DNA of 29,159 bases from TTA-H9 sp002071415 (GCA_035411425.1 DAONSX010000027.1:1-29159); one strand, 5' to 3'. Shown: positions 1 to 8,273, counted from the stretch's first letter. Translations and numbers: made by a program. Notes: generated by a model from the sequence alone, not told the origin.

Positions 1-65
1 GCTATTCTATTATTTTCTTTGAGAGCCAAAAACAAAGAGAAAAACTATTATTCTTTCATTACCGA

Positions 66-1298
66 TCAAAGCATTTTTAAAAAATTAACCTCATGTTCGG
101 TGAGATAACGCCAATGTCCACGGGGGAGGTTCTTTTTGGTTAAGGTACCAAAGGCCACGCGGTCGAGTTTTTTTACATGATATCTCAATTTCTCGAAGAT
201 ACGGCGTACGACCCTGTTTTTACCGCTATGAAGTTCAATTCCTATTTTTGTTCGATCTTCGCCCTTTCCCACATAAGCAATGGCGTCAACCTCGGCCACT
301 CCATCTTCGAGCTGTATTCCCGAGGCAATACGCATCATGTCACTTTTTGTAAGTGGTCTGTCTAATTCTACTTCATAAATCTTGCGGATTCGATGAGTTG
401 GATGGGTTAATTTTTTGGCCAATTCTCCATCATTGGTCAATAGCAAAAGGCCTGTCGTATTCCTGTCGAGGCGGCCAACGGGAAAAATTCTTTCCTCACA
501 CGCATCTTTTACTAATTCCATTACAGTTTCCCTCTGTGCGGGATCTTCCATTGTGGTTACATAGCCTTTAGGTTTATTCAAGAGGATGTAATATTTATTC
601 TCTGTTCGTAGAAGTTTTCCTTTATACATCACTTTATCACCCTGATTGACCCTTGATCCCAGAGTGGTAACCACCTGTTCGTTTACCATAATTTCACCTG
701 CCTCGATTAGACGATCGGCTTCTCTACGCGAGCAAACCCCTGCAGCAGCAATAAATCTATTCAAACGAACCGGCCCTTCGAATTTAGCCGGGATAAAAGG
801 CGCTCTCTCCCTTTTAGGTTTCTTAAGCAAGCGTGTATGAGCTGGAGATGATTTTTTAATTTTTGACTTTCTTACGCTAAACTTTCCTTTGGAGTAAGGT
901 GATTTATTTTTGGAAGCAGGCTGAAAGGCCTTCCCTCTCAAAGGTTTTTTCTTCTCGGGGTATTGTGTCTGGGGCTCGTAAGGATGACCCGTCCAACCAC
1001 CTCCTGAAGATTCTCTCCCATAATAAGGATCTTCGAAGGATTTTTCTTCCCCTTGAGTGGTATGAATTTGTTCGGATGTAGATTTGGATGCGGGTTTTAC
1101 TATAATACGTTTTCGCGGAGGCCTTTTGCGTAATTTTGATTCATCTTCCGATTCCGACGATGTTGAATTGTTATTTTCTTCATGAAAATAGGAGGTGGAA
1201 AACAATGGCTTGCGAAGACGCTTTTCATGCCCATTCCCCGAATCATTCTGGTCAGAAAATCCTCCCGGATTCTCTTTGCCCGGCTTGTTTTCAGTCAT
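66..1298 (-). CDS. rluB: RluB/RsuA-family pseudouridine synthase with long disordered N-terminal extension
   Basis: Predicted to isomerise a uridine in 23S rRNA (RluB/E/F branch) or 16S rRNA (RsuA branch). Of 410 residues, roughly the first 170 are low-complexity, rich in Lys, Arg, Ser, Glu and Pro, and look unstructured. An S4 RNA-binding domain follows (starting near VRLNRFIAAAG, with CSRREADRLIEAG). The catalytic domain contains GRLDRNTTGLLLLTNDGE, whose first Asp is the expected catalytic residue, and ends with GKNRVVRRIFEKL. Bacterial RluB is usually nearer 250-300 aa, so the extra length is all in the N-terminal tail. Such tails are common in Bacteroidota members of this family (established knowledge). 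The ATG at 1298 lies about 50 nt after the predicted transcription start. It is monocistronic as far as this window shows. The family is certain; which uridine it modifies is not, and the symbol is by best family fit. Confidence 0.9.
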   Translation of the reverse strand: MTENKPGKENPGGFSDQNDSGNGHEKRLRKPLFSTSYFHEENNNSTSSESEDESKLRKRPPRKRIIVKPASKSTSEQIHTTQGEEKSFEDPYYGRESSGGGWTGHPYEPQTQYPEKKKPLRGKAFQPASKNKSPYSKGKFSVRKSKIKKSSPAHTRLLKKPKRERAPFIPAKFEGPVRLNRFIAAAGVCSRREADRLIEAGEIMVNEQVVTTLGSRVNQGDKVMYKGKLLRTENKYYILLNKPKGYVTTMEDPAQRETVMELVKDACEERIFPVGRLDRNTTGLLLLTNDGELAKKLTHPTHRIRKIYEVELDRPLTKSDMMRIASGIQLEDGVAEVDAIAYVGKGEDRTKIGIELHSGKNRVVRRIFEKLRYHVKKLDRVAFGTLTKKNLPRGHWRYLTEHEVNFLKML

Positions 1299-1354
1299 CT
1301 GAAAATTAAATTATTAAAATAAAATAATACGAACTTAGTAACCTTAATTTTTTG

Positions 1355-1362
1355 CAAAGATA
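1355..1362 (-). promoter_or_regulatory. -7 promoter element for the pseudouridine synthase gene
   Basis: On the minus strand the bases read TATCTTTG, a full match to the Bacteroidota TAnnTTTG element. Transcription would start near 1348, giving a leader of about 50 nt. No convincing -33 TTG partner was identified. Confidence 0.6.
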
Positions 1363-1543
1363 CGTCAAAATTCCATAATTCAGTAAAAAAAGATCAAAAG
1401 ATAATTATTTTATGAATATAAGCAAAGCCTAGGAAGAGCTGTAAATCCAGGTGTTTATTTTGGACATCGGCAAAGAGGCATCATGAAAATTCCATCGACA
1501 TTCCCTGTTTTCTTTCCCAGAACCCGCCAGTCTGGCAATTAAA

Positions 1544-1574
1544 ATGAAAGGTTCATCTATGAATGAAAGTTCAT
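1544..1574. promoter_or_regulatory. Operator-like cluster of ATGAA/TTCAT half-sites
   Basis: Five pentamers fall in 31 bp: ATGAA at 1544-1548, TTCAT at 1552-1556, ATGAA at 1559-1563 and 1563-1567, TTCAT at 1570-1574. They make three small inverted repeats: ATGAA-3-TTCAT, TTCAT-2-ATGAA and ATGAA-2-TTCAT. The cluster ends two bases before the -7 box at 1577, across the expected -33 region, so a bound protein could block or help RNA polymerase. The regulator is unknown; the operator role is inference. Confidence 0.4.
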
Positions 1575-1576
1575 TT

Positions 1577-1584
1577 TACCTTTG
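1577..1584 (+). promoter_or_regulatory. -7 promoter element for the ABC exporter operon
   Basis: TACCTTTG is an exact TAnnTTTG match. Transcription should start near 1590-1592. The TTG at 1582 lies inside this element, so it cannot be the start codon of a transcript made from here. That supports the ATG at 1606, with a leader of about 15 nt. Confidence 0.65.
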
Positions 1585-1605
1585 CAATTTATTATTATAA
1601 GCACA

Positions 1606-3444
1606 ATGTTGAAAAGCCTAAAAGTTCTTCGTTATGCGATTCCATATTGGAGTTCGGCTTTGCTTAATATCATATTCAATCTTTTATCCGTAATTTTTAG
1701 TTTGGTATCATTTGCTCTGTTCATACCCGTATTACAGATTATTTTCGACAGAACCAAAAGATTGGTGCCTGGTGTTGATTTCAATCCCGATTGGCATAGT
1801 ATTCATGACACGGATTCACTCAAGCAGTTTTTTTACGGCAGTACGAGCCAGATGATAGAGATTCAGGGTGAGATGAAGGCCCTTCTATATATTTCCATTC
1901 TCATTGTGGTTTTATACCTTTTAAAGAATCTGTTTCGCTATCTGGCCATGTTTTTTTTAGCCACGGTACGCAACGGGGTCGTGAAGGATCTTCGCAATGC
2001 GTTATATTACAAGGCCTTGATTCTTCCCTTATCGTTCTACACTCAGCAGCGCAAGGGTGATTTAATGGCCAGAATGGGGGGCGATGTTCAGGAAGTGGAA
2101 TGGTCGATCATGAGCTCGCTCGAAATGTTGTTTCGCGATCCCATTACCATTATCGTTTATTTAATAACGCTTTTTATTATTCAGCCGGTGCTGACGGGTT
2201 TCGTACTGGTTTTGCTTCCCATCAGCGGATTTTTAATTGCTCAGGTTGGGAAAAGCTTAAAACGAACATCCCAAAAAAGCCAGAAAAAAATGGGATATCT
2301 CATGTCGTTGATTGAAGAAACCCTATCTGGAATTCGTATCATTAAGGCTTTTAATGCAATAGATGAATCACGGGAACATTTCGAGAAGGAAAATCATGCC
2401 TACACACGTATGATGACCCGATTGTATCGCAAGCGTGATTTGGCTTCACCCTTGAGTGAATTCCTTGGTATAGTAGTAGTGGTGGTCGTTTTGATGTTTG
2501 GTGGAAGACTCATCCTTTCTCAAAATTCTTCCATTACGGCCGAAGTATTTCTGGTTTATATCGGAATTTTTACTCAACTTATACCTCCAGCAAAATCTAT
2601 CGTACAGGCATTTTACAATATCCAAAAAGGAGCTGCTTCGGTTGATAGAATCAACCAGATTTTGAAGGCAGAAGAAGTGATTGTCGAAAAACCCAATGCA
2701 TTTCCCAAGAAATCCTTTGAACAGAGAATCGAATATCGGAACGTTTCCTTCAGATACGAAGAGGAATTGGTTTTGCGTAATATCAACTTGATTATCGAAA
2801 AAGGACAAACCGTTGCCATCGTTGGGCAATCGGGCAGTGGGAAATCCACCTTGGTCGATCTTTTACCTCGTTTTTACGATTGTACTGAAGGCTGCATACT
2901 TCTGGATGGTATCGACATTCGCGATTATCGGATAGATGATTTAAGGGGTTTGATGGGAATTGTCAGCCAGGAAACCATATTATTTAATGATACGGTTTTC
3001 AATAATATAGCCCTTGGGATGAAAAAGGTAAGCCAGCATGAGGTAGAAAAAGCTGCGAAAATAGCTAACGCTCATGAATTCATCATGCAGATGCCTGAGG
3101 GATATCAAACTCTAATTGGTGATCGGGGTACAAAACTTTCAGGTGGACAACGGCAGCGCCTGAGTATAGCCAGAGCCGTTTTAAAGAATCCTCCCATCCT
3201 CATCCTCGATGAAGCTACATCCGCTCTCGATACTGAAAGTGAACGACTGGTTCAGCAGGCTCTCGACAAACTAATGGAAAACCGTACATCGATTGTAATT
3301 GCCCACCGTCTTTCAACCATACGTTTTGCCGATATGATCGTAGTGCTCCATCAGGGAGAAATAGTGGAAAAAGGAAAGCATGAAACGCTATATACCCAAG
3401 GCGAATTCTATCGAAAATTATGTGATATGCAGTCGTTTCTATAA
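1606..3444 (+). CDS. MsbA-type ABC exporter (fused permease and ATPase)
   Basis: A 612-residue half-transporter expected to work as a homodimer in the inner membrane, exporting lipid A-core (MsbA role), another lipid or a drug. Residues 1-320 form the exporter membrane domain with about six hydrophobic segments. The ATPase follows: Walker A GQSGSGKST near 405, signature LSGGQRQRLSIARA near 512, Walker B ILILDEATSALD near 530, and the H-loop IAHRLSTI. I start it at the ATG at 1606 because the in-frame TTG at 1582 is inside the -7 promoter box. The M20 amidohydrolase begins 11 bases after its stop, so the two are probably co-transcribed. The half-site cluster at 1544-1574 suggests regulation. 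Substrate cannot be read from the sequence, so I give no symbol although msbA is a fair guess. Confidence 0.93.
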   Translation: MLKSLKVLRYAIPYWSSALLNIIFNLLSVIFSLVSFALFIPVLQIIFDRTKRLVPGVDFNPDWHSIHDTDSLKQFFYGSTSQMIEIQGEMKALLYISILIVVLYLLKNLFRYLAMFFLATVRNGVVKDLRNALYYKALILPLSFYTQQRKGDLMARMGGDVQEVEWSIMSSLEMLFRDPITIIVYLITLFIIQPVLTGFVLVLLPISGFLIAQVGKSLKRTSQKSQKKMGYLMSLIEETLSGIRIIKAFNAIDESREHFEKENHAYTRMMTRLYRKRDLASPLSEFLGIVVVVVVLMFGGRLILSQNSSITAEVFLVYIGIFTQLIPPAKSIVQAFYNIQKGAASVDRINQILKAEEVIVEKPNAFPKKSFEQRIEYRNVSFRYEEELVLRNINLIIEKGQTVAIVGQSGSGKSTLVDLLPRFYDCTEGCILLDGIDIRDYRIDDLRGLMGIVSQETILFNDTVFNNIALGMKKVSQHEVEKAAKIANAHEFIMQMPEGYQTLIGDRGTKLSGGQRQRLSIARAVLKNPPILILDEATSALDTESERLVQQALDKLMENRTSIVIAHRLSTIRFADMIVVLHQGEIVEKGKHETLYTQGEFYRKLCDMQSFL

Positions 3445-3455
3445 TAAATCGAAAC

Positions 3456-4655
3456 ATGAAGACTATTGCCGACCAAATAAAGGAGATTTCCGAAAATATT
3501 CATCCTTCTCTCATTCAGATAAGAAGGCAACTTCATCAATATCCGGAACTATCGGGCGAGGAATTTGGAACTTCTGCCTTCATCAGCCACACCCTGAATG
3601 AATGGGGCATAGATCAACGCACAGGAATAGCAGGCACAGGAATCATGGCCATTTTAAGAGGGAAAATTCCTGGAAATGCTTGCGTAGCCTTGCGTGCCGA
3701 CATGGATGCCCTGCCCATAGACGAACAAAATGAGGTGGAATACTGTTCGAAAAATCCGGGCATAATGCATGCCTGTGGGCACGATGTACATGTAAGTTCC
3801 CTACTTGGCACCATAAAAATTCTGCAACAATTATCGGATGAATATCCAGGCATTATAAAATGTATTTTCCAACCTTCGGAAGAGAAGTACCCCGGAGGAG
3901 CTATTCGTATGATGGAAGATGGCATACTGCAAAATCCCGAACCATTGGCCATCTTCGGGCAGCATGTATGCCCTTCATTGCCTTATGGAAAAGTTGGATT
4001 TAAGCCGGGAAAATACATGGCTTCAACCGACGAGATTTATATTACCATAAAAGGAAGAGGTGGACACGCAGCCATACCTCATCAAAACATCGATCCTGTC
4101 ATTATTGGTGCACAAATTTTAGTAGCTCTCCAGCAATTGGTAAGCCGAGAATCCGATCCCACCATTCCTACGGTGCTTTCTTTTGGAAAATTCGTTGCTA
4201 ATGGCCGAACCAACATCATTCCCGACGAAGCCCACATGGAAGGCACTTTGCGAACCTTCGACGAAATGTGGCGCCATGAAATTCATTCACGAATCGGAAG
4301 AGTTGTCAGCAATATGGCTCATGCTTTCGGAGCCACCTGCGAAGTATTTATCGATCACGGATATCCCTATCTCCAAAATGATGAATCATTAACCCAAGCA
4401 GCTATAAAGAATGCCCAAGAATTTTTGGGAAATGAGAATGTCGTGGAACTTGATTTAAGGATGACGGCAGAAGATTTTGCCTATTATGCTCAAAAAATAC
4501 CTGGATGTTTTTACAGACTTGGCGTTGCTACCACCAATCTTCCCTTCCCTCCCTTGCACAGTGCTCATTTCGATGTAGATGAAAATTGCCTGCTCACTGG
4601 ACCAGCTTTAATGGCATGGCTTGCCTTGAAAAAATTAAATCCTTCGTTGAAATAA
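3456..4655 (+). CDS. M20-family metallo-amidohydrolase (N-acyl amino acid hydrolase type)
   Basis: A 399-residue cytoplasmic M20D hydrolase (family of hippurate hydrolases, IAA-amino acid hydrolases and N-acetyl-diaminopimelate deacetylases), releasing amino acids from N-acyl conjugates using two metal ions. Visible landmarks are RADMDALP, MHACGHDVHVSSLLG (metal Cys and His residues), QPSEEKYPGGA (catalytic or metal Glu pair), the lid-domain stretch GRGGHAAIPH, and TAEDFAYYAQKIPG near the C-terminus, followed by the terminal metal-binding His (HSAHFDVDE). Length is normal and all metal-ligand motifs are present. There is no signal peptide. It starts 11 bases after the ABC exporter and reads as the second gene of that operon. 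Whether the two share a substrate is unknown; annotators often over-specify this family, so I stop at the family. Confidence 0.92.
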   Translation: MKTIADQIKEISENIHPSLIQIRRQLHQYPELSGEEFGTSAFISHTLNEWGIDQRTGIAGTGIMAILRGKIPGNACVALRADMDALPIDEQNEVEYCSKNPGIMHACGHDVHVSSLLGTIKILQQLSDEYPGIIKCIFQPSEEKYPGGAIRMMEDGILQNPEPLAIFGQHVCPSLPYGKVGFKPGKYMASTDEIYITIKGRGGHAAIPHQNIDPVIIGAQILVALQQLVSRESDPTIPTVLSFGKFVANGRTNIIPDEAHMEGTLRTFDEMWRHEIHSRIGRVVSNMAHAFGATCEVFIDHGYPYLQNDESLTQAAIKNAQEFLGNENVVELDLRMTAEDFAYYAQKIPGCFYRLGVATTNLPFPPLHSAHFDVDENCLLTGPALMAWLALKKLNPSLK

Positions 4656-4710
4656 ATGTGCCTGATTAACCAATTATACCTCAAAAAATTAACAAGAATC
4701 TCAAGGAATA

Positions 4711-5316
4711 TTAAAGTGTGGTTTGGCGCTTCCCATCTGAGACAATTACTTCTTCGATAATTTTCGGATAATATTCATATTCCAGCTTATGGATTCTATT
4801 TGCAAGGGTTTCAGGCGTATCTTCTAGCAAAACAGGGCATTTAAACTGAAATACTATCTCTCCATGATCATACGCTTCATCGACACGATGAATGCTAATG
4901 CCACTTTCCATTTCTCCAGCAGCCAAAACCGCCTGGTGAACCCTTTCGCCATACATACCTTTGCCGCCATACTTAGGCAAAAGAGCAGGATGAATATTAA
5001 GAATGCGCCCAGAAAATTGTTGAATGAGAAAATCAGGAATTTTCCATAAAAAACCTGCAAGAATGATATAATCGATGAGTTCTTCTTTCAGTTTTTGGTG
5101 CACTAAGCCATTTTCGACGAAATCTTCCTTACCAAAGAGGGTAACGGGAATCTCGTATGGTTTTACACGATTTATCACATAAGCTTGAGGATTGTTGCAA
5201 TAAACCCTTATTACCCGAATATATCCATGGTCTTTGAAGTATTTTATGATATTTTCGGCATTAGTACCACTGCCCGAAGCAAATATAGCCAGATTAACAT
5301 TTTTCTCTATATTCAT
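4711..5316 (-). CDS. purN: Phosphoribosylglycinamide formyltransferase (GART)
   Basis: Catalyses the third step of de novo purine synthesis, transferring formyl from 10-formyl-THF to GAR. The 201-residue protein opens with the PurN signature VNLAIFASGSGTNAENI. It has the catalytic Asn-His region LNIHPALLPKYGGKGMYG and the conserved stretch SGISIHRVDEAYDHGEIVFQ containing the active-site Asp. I place the start at 5316 because this Met lies just before the conserved N-terminus and gives normal family length. The ATG overlaps the tsaB stop in an ATGA junction (5313-5316), which implies translational coupling. A longer frame runs 40 codons upstream but lies wholly inside tsaB in another frame. 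The 3' end converges on the amidohydrolase with 55 bp between and no obvious hairpin. Confidence 0.95.
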   Translation of the reverse strand: MNIEKNVNLAIFASGSGTNAENIIKYFKDHGYIRVIRVYCNNPQAYVINRVKPYEIPVTLFGKEDFVENGLVHQKLKEELIDYIILAGFLWKIPDFLIQQFSGRILNIHPALLPKYGGKGMYGERVHQAVLAAGEMESGISIHRVDEAYDHGEIVFQFKCPVLLEDTPETLANRIHKLEYEYYPKIIEEVIVSDGKRQTTL

Positions 5317-6011
5317 TTCAGCCCTTTGATATGAGGTATTCCGGCAATAAAATCCTTTAAATAATAAGGTTCGAAATAAGCGGTATTTTCGAACTTTCCC
5401 TTCACGAAATTTTCCCAGGCCAGAGGAACTAACCAAGCAGCAGAGGCGAGAAGCCTTTCCATAATGATGAACCGCAGATCGTTTTCAAAAAGTTGCCGGC
5501 ACTTTGCTGCTCCATCTCCACAAATAACAATTCTGGAATGAATATCCTCAAATAAATCTGCAGTAATAATTTCTGCCCTTACTTCTCTTAGTTCTTCACC
5601 CCTAAAGTTATAAACAGCAGAATATACTTCCATCCTTCTCGCATCTATCATGGGAATAAAAACTACATCCTCTTGAGGAGAAATCTGTAAAATTCTTGCG
5701 GCTTGCAAAGCCATAGCCTGTAAAGTACTCACGGCAATCAAGGGAATGTTCAAACCATAGCACAAACCCTTTGCAACAGAAGCCCCAATACGCAATCCAG
5801 TATAAGAACCCGGACCACGACTCATGGCAACTGCATCCAATTGACTCATCTTTAAGTTATTATCTTTCAATAATTTTTCAATTAAAACCGTAAGCCGCGC
5901 CGAATGAGCATTCTTGTCTTCGGTCTCTTCCAATCCCATAAGCTGCCCTTCATTTGCCAATGCTACGGAACAAATAGACGTCGAACTTTCTATGCACAGC
6001 AAATTTGTCAT
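5313..6011 (-). CDS. tsaB: tRNA threonylcarbamoyladenosine synthesis protein TsaB
   Basis: TsaB partners TsaD (with TsaE) to transfer threonylcarbamoyl onto A37 of ANN-decoding tRNAs; it is a non-catalytic ASKHA-fold subunit. The 232-residue sequence begins LLCIESSTSICSVAL, includes the family hallmark SRGPGSYTGLRIGASVAKGL, and continues with PLIAVSTLQAMA and IPMIDARRMEVYSAVY, all characteristic. The C-terminal half is more divergent, as usual in this family. It is upstream of purN with a 4-bp overlap, so the two form an operon driven from the promoter at 6105-6112. This tsaB-purN pairing is a matter of shared expression, not a common pathway. Confidence 0.94.
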   Translation of the reverse strand: MTNLLCIESSTSICSVALANEGQLMGLEETEDKNAHSARLTVLIEKLLKDNNLKMSQLDAVAMSRGPGSYTGLRIGASVAKGLCYGLNIPLIAVSTLQAMALQAARILQISPQEDVVFIPMIDARRMEVYSAVYNFRGEELREVRAEIITADLFEDIHSRIVICGDGAAKCRQLFENDLRFIIMERLLASAAWLVPLAWENFVKGKFENTAYFEPYYLKDFIAGIPHIKGLK

Positions 6012-6104
6012 TCTTTAAAAAATATCTCCAGTATTTGTTTATTCTCTTTTCGAGAATTTTATCTAAAATTTTTATTGAAATACCTCATTTTACTTTCGAT
6101 GGGA

Positions 6105-6112
6105 CAAAATTA
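6105..6112 (-). promoter_or_regulatory. -7 promoter element for tsaB-purN
   Basis: The minus strand reads TAATTTTG, an exact TAnnTTTG match, 94-101 bases upstream of the tsaB ATG. Transcription would begin near 6098 with a leader of about 87 nt. That leader contains a small 6-bp hairpin (6041-6057). Confidence 0.55.
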
Positions 6113-6123
6113 GCCTAAACCTT

Positions 6124-7224
6124 TTATATTCGGCGACCTTTCCATACGTTTCTCGCCCAAAGACTCATTAAGGCAACACTCACAACATAGAAAGGATAAA
6201 AAGGCTGAAGAAAAATAATGGCAGGAATTTTCCAAAGTGATTGAAAGAATCGCAGAGCAGGGATCATTACCACGAGGTCAGCCAAGGATTTTACGATAAA
6301 TATTTCGATGGTAAGGCTGAAGGCAGGGAAATAAAAAATAGCCCAGAACATGGATATCAAGAAAAGAAGGTTTGTCAGCAAAACAATAAAAGCCACCAAT
6401 CGAGGAAGAATTGCAGAATACCCCTTGGTTTTGGAAGCCCAACGCATACGCTGTCGAAAAAAATCGGATATATTTCGTAAGGCTTTGGTAACAACAATAG
6501 CCTTATTAGACTTGAGGAAAGTAATGCTTCTTGACCCAAAAATCTTTGCTATCGACATCATCATAAAAACATCATCCCCTGAAACGAACTTCTTTCCTAA
6601 ACCCATAAGTACTGCCTCGTACCACGATTGTTTCCTGACGGCCATATTCGATGCATTATTCATGAGGGGTAACCTTATGCCAATGCTTCCAGCAGTGACT
6701 GCCATCAGGCTGTAGAATTCAATTTCCTGAATTTTAGCCCATAAGCCCTCTCCTTTTATCTGTACAGGGCCAGCCACAAGATGTATTTTCTCGTTAGCAA
6801 ATGGCATAATCATGCTTGTTACCCAATCAGGTGGTAAAAAACAATCGGCATCGGTAAAAAGAAGAATTTCACCCTTGGCTTCTTCTATCCCCTTTTGTAT
6901 GGCTGCCTTTTTCCCTTGCAAGTTCGAAGGCAAGCGAATATTCTGAACCAAAGGGTCATTCTCGATCAATTGAAAGGTACGATCTGTAGAATGGTCATCA
7001 ACAATGATGATTTGAAGGAGATGAGTAGGATACGATTGCAAATGGAGGCCTTGCAGAAGTTGAGGAATGTTTTCTTCTTCATTTCTTACAGCGATAATGA
7101 TGCTTACACTTTTTCGACATTCGTTCCGATAAGCCGGAAGCCACAACCACCCAAAAGCAAAGGCAATCATCATCAGGGCATAAATGCAAGGAATAATCAA
7201 GATCAAGAATGATAACTTATCCAT
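6124..7224 (-). CDS. Membrane-bound family 2 glycosyltransferase
   Basis: A 366-residue processive-type GT2 enzyme at the inner membrane. An N-terminal hydrophobic segment (about residues 5-30) is followed by the GT-A domain: SIIIAVRNEEENIPQLL, the nucleotide-binding IIIVDDHSTDRTF, the DxD-like FTDADCFLPP, and the acceptor/catalytic motif RQRMRWASK (Q-x-x-R-W). The C-terminal third has several membrane spans. It would add sugar from an NDP-sugar to a lipid or growing glycan. It follows the flippase-like gene after only 6 bases, so the two are an operon and probably act on the same lipid-linked product. The donor sugar and acceptor cannot be told from sequence. Confidence 0.9.
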   Translation of the reverse strand: MDKLSFLILIIPCIYALMMIAFAFGWLWLPAYRNECRKSVSIIIAVRNEEENIPQLLQGLHLQSYPTHLLQIIIVDDHSTDRTFQLIENDPLVQNIRLPSNLQGKKAAIQKGIEEAKGEILLFTDADCFLPPDWVTSMIMPFANEKIHLVAGPVQIKGEGLWAKIQEIEFYSLMAVTAGSIGIRLPLMNNASNMAVRKQSWYEAVLMGLGKKFVSGDDVFMMMSIAKIFGSRSITFLKSNKAIVVTKALRNISDFFRQRMRWASKTKGYSAILPRLVAFIVLLTNLLFLISMFWAIFYFPAFSLTIEIFIVKSLADLVVMIPALRFFQSLWKIPAIIFLQPFYPFYVVSVALMSLWARNVWKGRRI

Positions 7225-7230
7225 ATTGCC

Positions 7231-8256
7231 TTATGATTTGGGACCATTGCCTTTGAAGAATTTGAGTTTGAACACGAAAAAGCTGCCTATGATAGCAGGC
7301 AAGGCTACATTGATAAGCCATAAAGTGCTGGCTGCACCTATTATCCCCAGATTCACCATGGGATCGTTGCGAAGGCCTACAGGCAACATCATACCAATAA
7401 CAAAAACGGCTACCGTACTTCTTACTCCCAATTCGGAAAGCGCAACAGAAGGAATGATGACTAATAAGGCAAAGATAACCATAAGTGCCACGAGTAAGTT
7501 CCCCACGCTCAAAGGGACATTGAACATTCGAAGTAAAATAATATACTGGAAAGAAAAGACGCAATAACGTAGAAAGCTCATGATGAGAACCTTGGTCAAT
7601 TCTCTTTTGGAATAATACGATAGTATAGCAAACCAGCGTTTTATTCTGTGCCATTGTTTGGGAATGAGGTTCTGAAGAATACTTCCCAAAAATGAAATAT
7701 TCAGGAAGATGAGTATGGTTACGGCCAAGATAATAACCGCTAACGATATAATGATCCATTGAAGTTTTGTTAGAGAAGGATTTTGAGGCAGCAGGAAAAG
7801 ATAAAACATGATGATTCCACCTGTAATGCCGCAAATCATGTAAATTACGATTTGAGAAAAACTTCCTAAAATAGTAATGAGAATGCCTCTCATGGGTTGT
7901 CTATTCTTAAGAAGGAAAACTCTTCCAAAAAATTCTCCTACACGGTTAGGAGTAAAAATACTTACGGTAACTCCCGTAAAGATAGCTTTCAAAGCTAGGG
8001 GAAAGCTTACTTCTTCGATTTTCGAAATTAAATATTTCCATTTAGCGGCTTCTATGCTCCAATTGACGAGCATGAGCAACAAGACGATACTGATGACCAG
8101 CCAGAAATTCGAGATATGAAAAAGTTGAGAAATATTTTGTGCAGTGAGACGAGTAGAAGGAGCTATAAATAATTTCCACGCCAAATAACCATAAGCTCCT
8201 ATCAGGATTAAAATCTGAAGAAAAATGTTGATGTTTCTTTTGGTTACTTTTGTCAT
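7231..8256 (-). CDS. Flippase-like (LPG synthase TM / UPF0104) membrane protein
   Basis: A 341-residue polytopic inner-membrane protein with roughly eight hydrophobic segments and no soluble catalytic domain. The pattern fits the lysylphosphatidylglycerol synthase transmembrane (flippase-like, AglD/MprF-N) family: an early LLLMLVNWSIEAAKWKYLI segment, then FTGVTVSIFTPNRVGEFFGR, which is a conserved family stretch, and a later VALSELGVRST. Members often sit beside GT2 enzymes and are thought to move or present lipid-linked substrates (established association, mechanism uncertain). It begins with MTKVTKRNIN at 8256, divergent from ruvC, whose promoter overlaps this start region. The glycosyltransferase follows 6 bases downstream. 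I found no convincing promoter element for it, which would have to lie within ruvC. Confidence 0.85.
   Translation of the reverse strand: MTKVTKRNINIFLQILILIGAYGYLAWKLFIAPSTRLTAQNISQLFHISNFWLVISIVLLLMLVNWSIEAAKWKYLISKIEEVSFPLALKAIFTGVTVSIFTPNRVGEFFGRVFLLKNRQPMRGILITILGSFSQIVIYMICGITGGIIMFYLFLLPQNPSLTKLQWIIISLAVIILAVTILIFLNISFLGSILQNLIPKQWHRIKRWFAILSYYSKRELTKVLIMSFLRYCVFSFQYIILLRMFNVPLSVGNLLVALMVIFALLVIIPSVALSELGVRSTVAVFVIGMMLPVGLRNDPMVNLGIIGAASTLWLINVALPAIIGSFFVFKLKFFKGNGPKS
8245..8252 (+). promoter_or_regulatory. -7 promoter element for ruvC
   Basis: TACTTTTG matches TAnnTTTG exactly. It lies within the first codons of the divergent flippase-like gene. The predicted transcript starts near 8258-8260, after the TTG at 8250, so that TTG cannot be the ruvC start. 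Confidence 0.5.
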
Positions 8257-8273
8257 TACTAAAGTTTGAAATT

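Larger units (their letters stand above)
1299..1605. other. Divergent intergenic region with promoters for both flanking genes
   Basis: About 300 bases between divergent genes. It holds a -7 box for the minus-strand gene (1355-1362), a cluster of ATGAA/TTCAT half-sites (1544-1574) and a -7 box for the ABC exporter (1577-1584). Nothing gene-like was seen in 1380-1540. Confidence 0.6.

Noticed and set aside
1..65. Imperfect hairpin (ttttctttg / caaagagaaaa) as a terminator for the pseudouridine synthase
   Set aside because: The stem is AT-rich with mismatches and no T-run follows on the minus strand.
1582..1605. N-terminal extension of the ABC exporter from TTG 1582
   Set aside because: The TTG is part of the -7 promoter element, and the added residues are not needed for the exporter domain.
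5317..5436. 40-residue N-terminal extension of purN
   Set aside because: It lies entirely inside tsaB in another frame, and the PurN signature begins just after the Met at 5316.
6041..6057. Hairpin attctc/gagaat as a terminator between the glycosyltransferase and tsaB
   Set aside because: The stem is only 6 bp, and on the minus strand, where the genes lie, no T-run follows.
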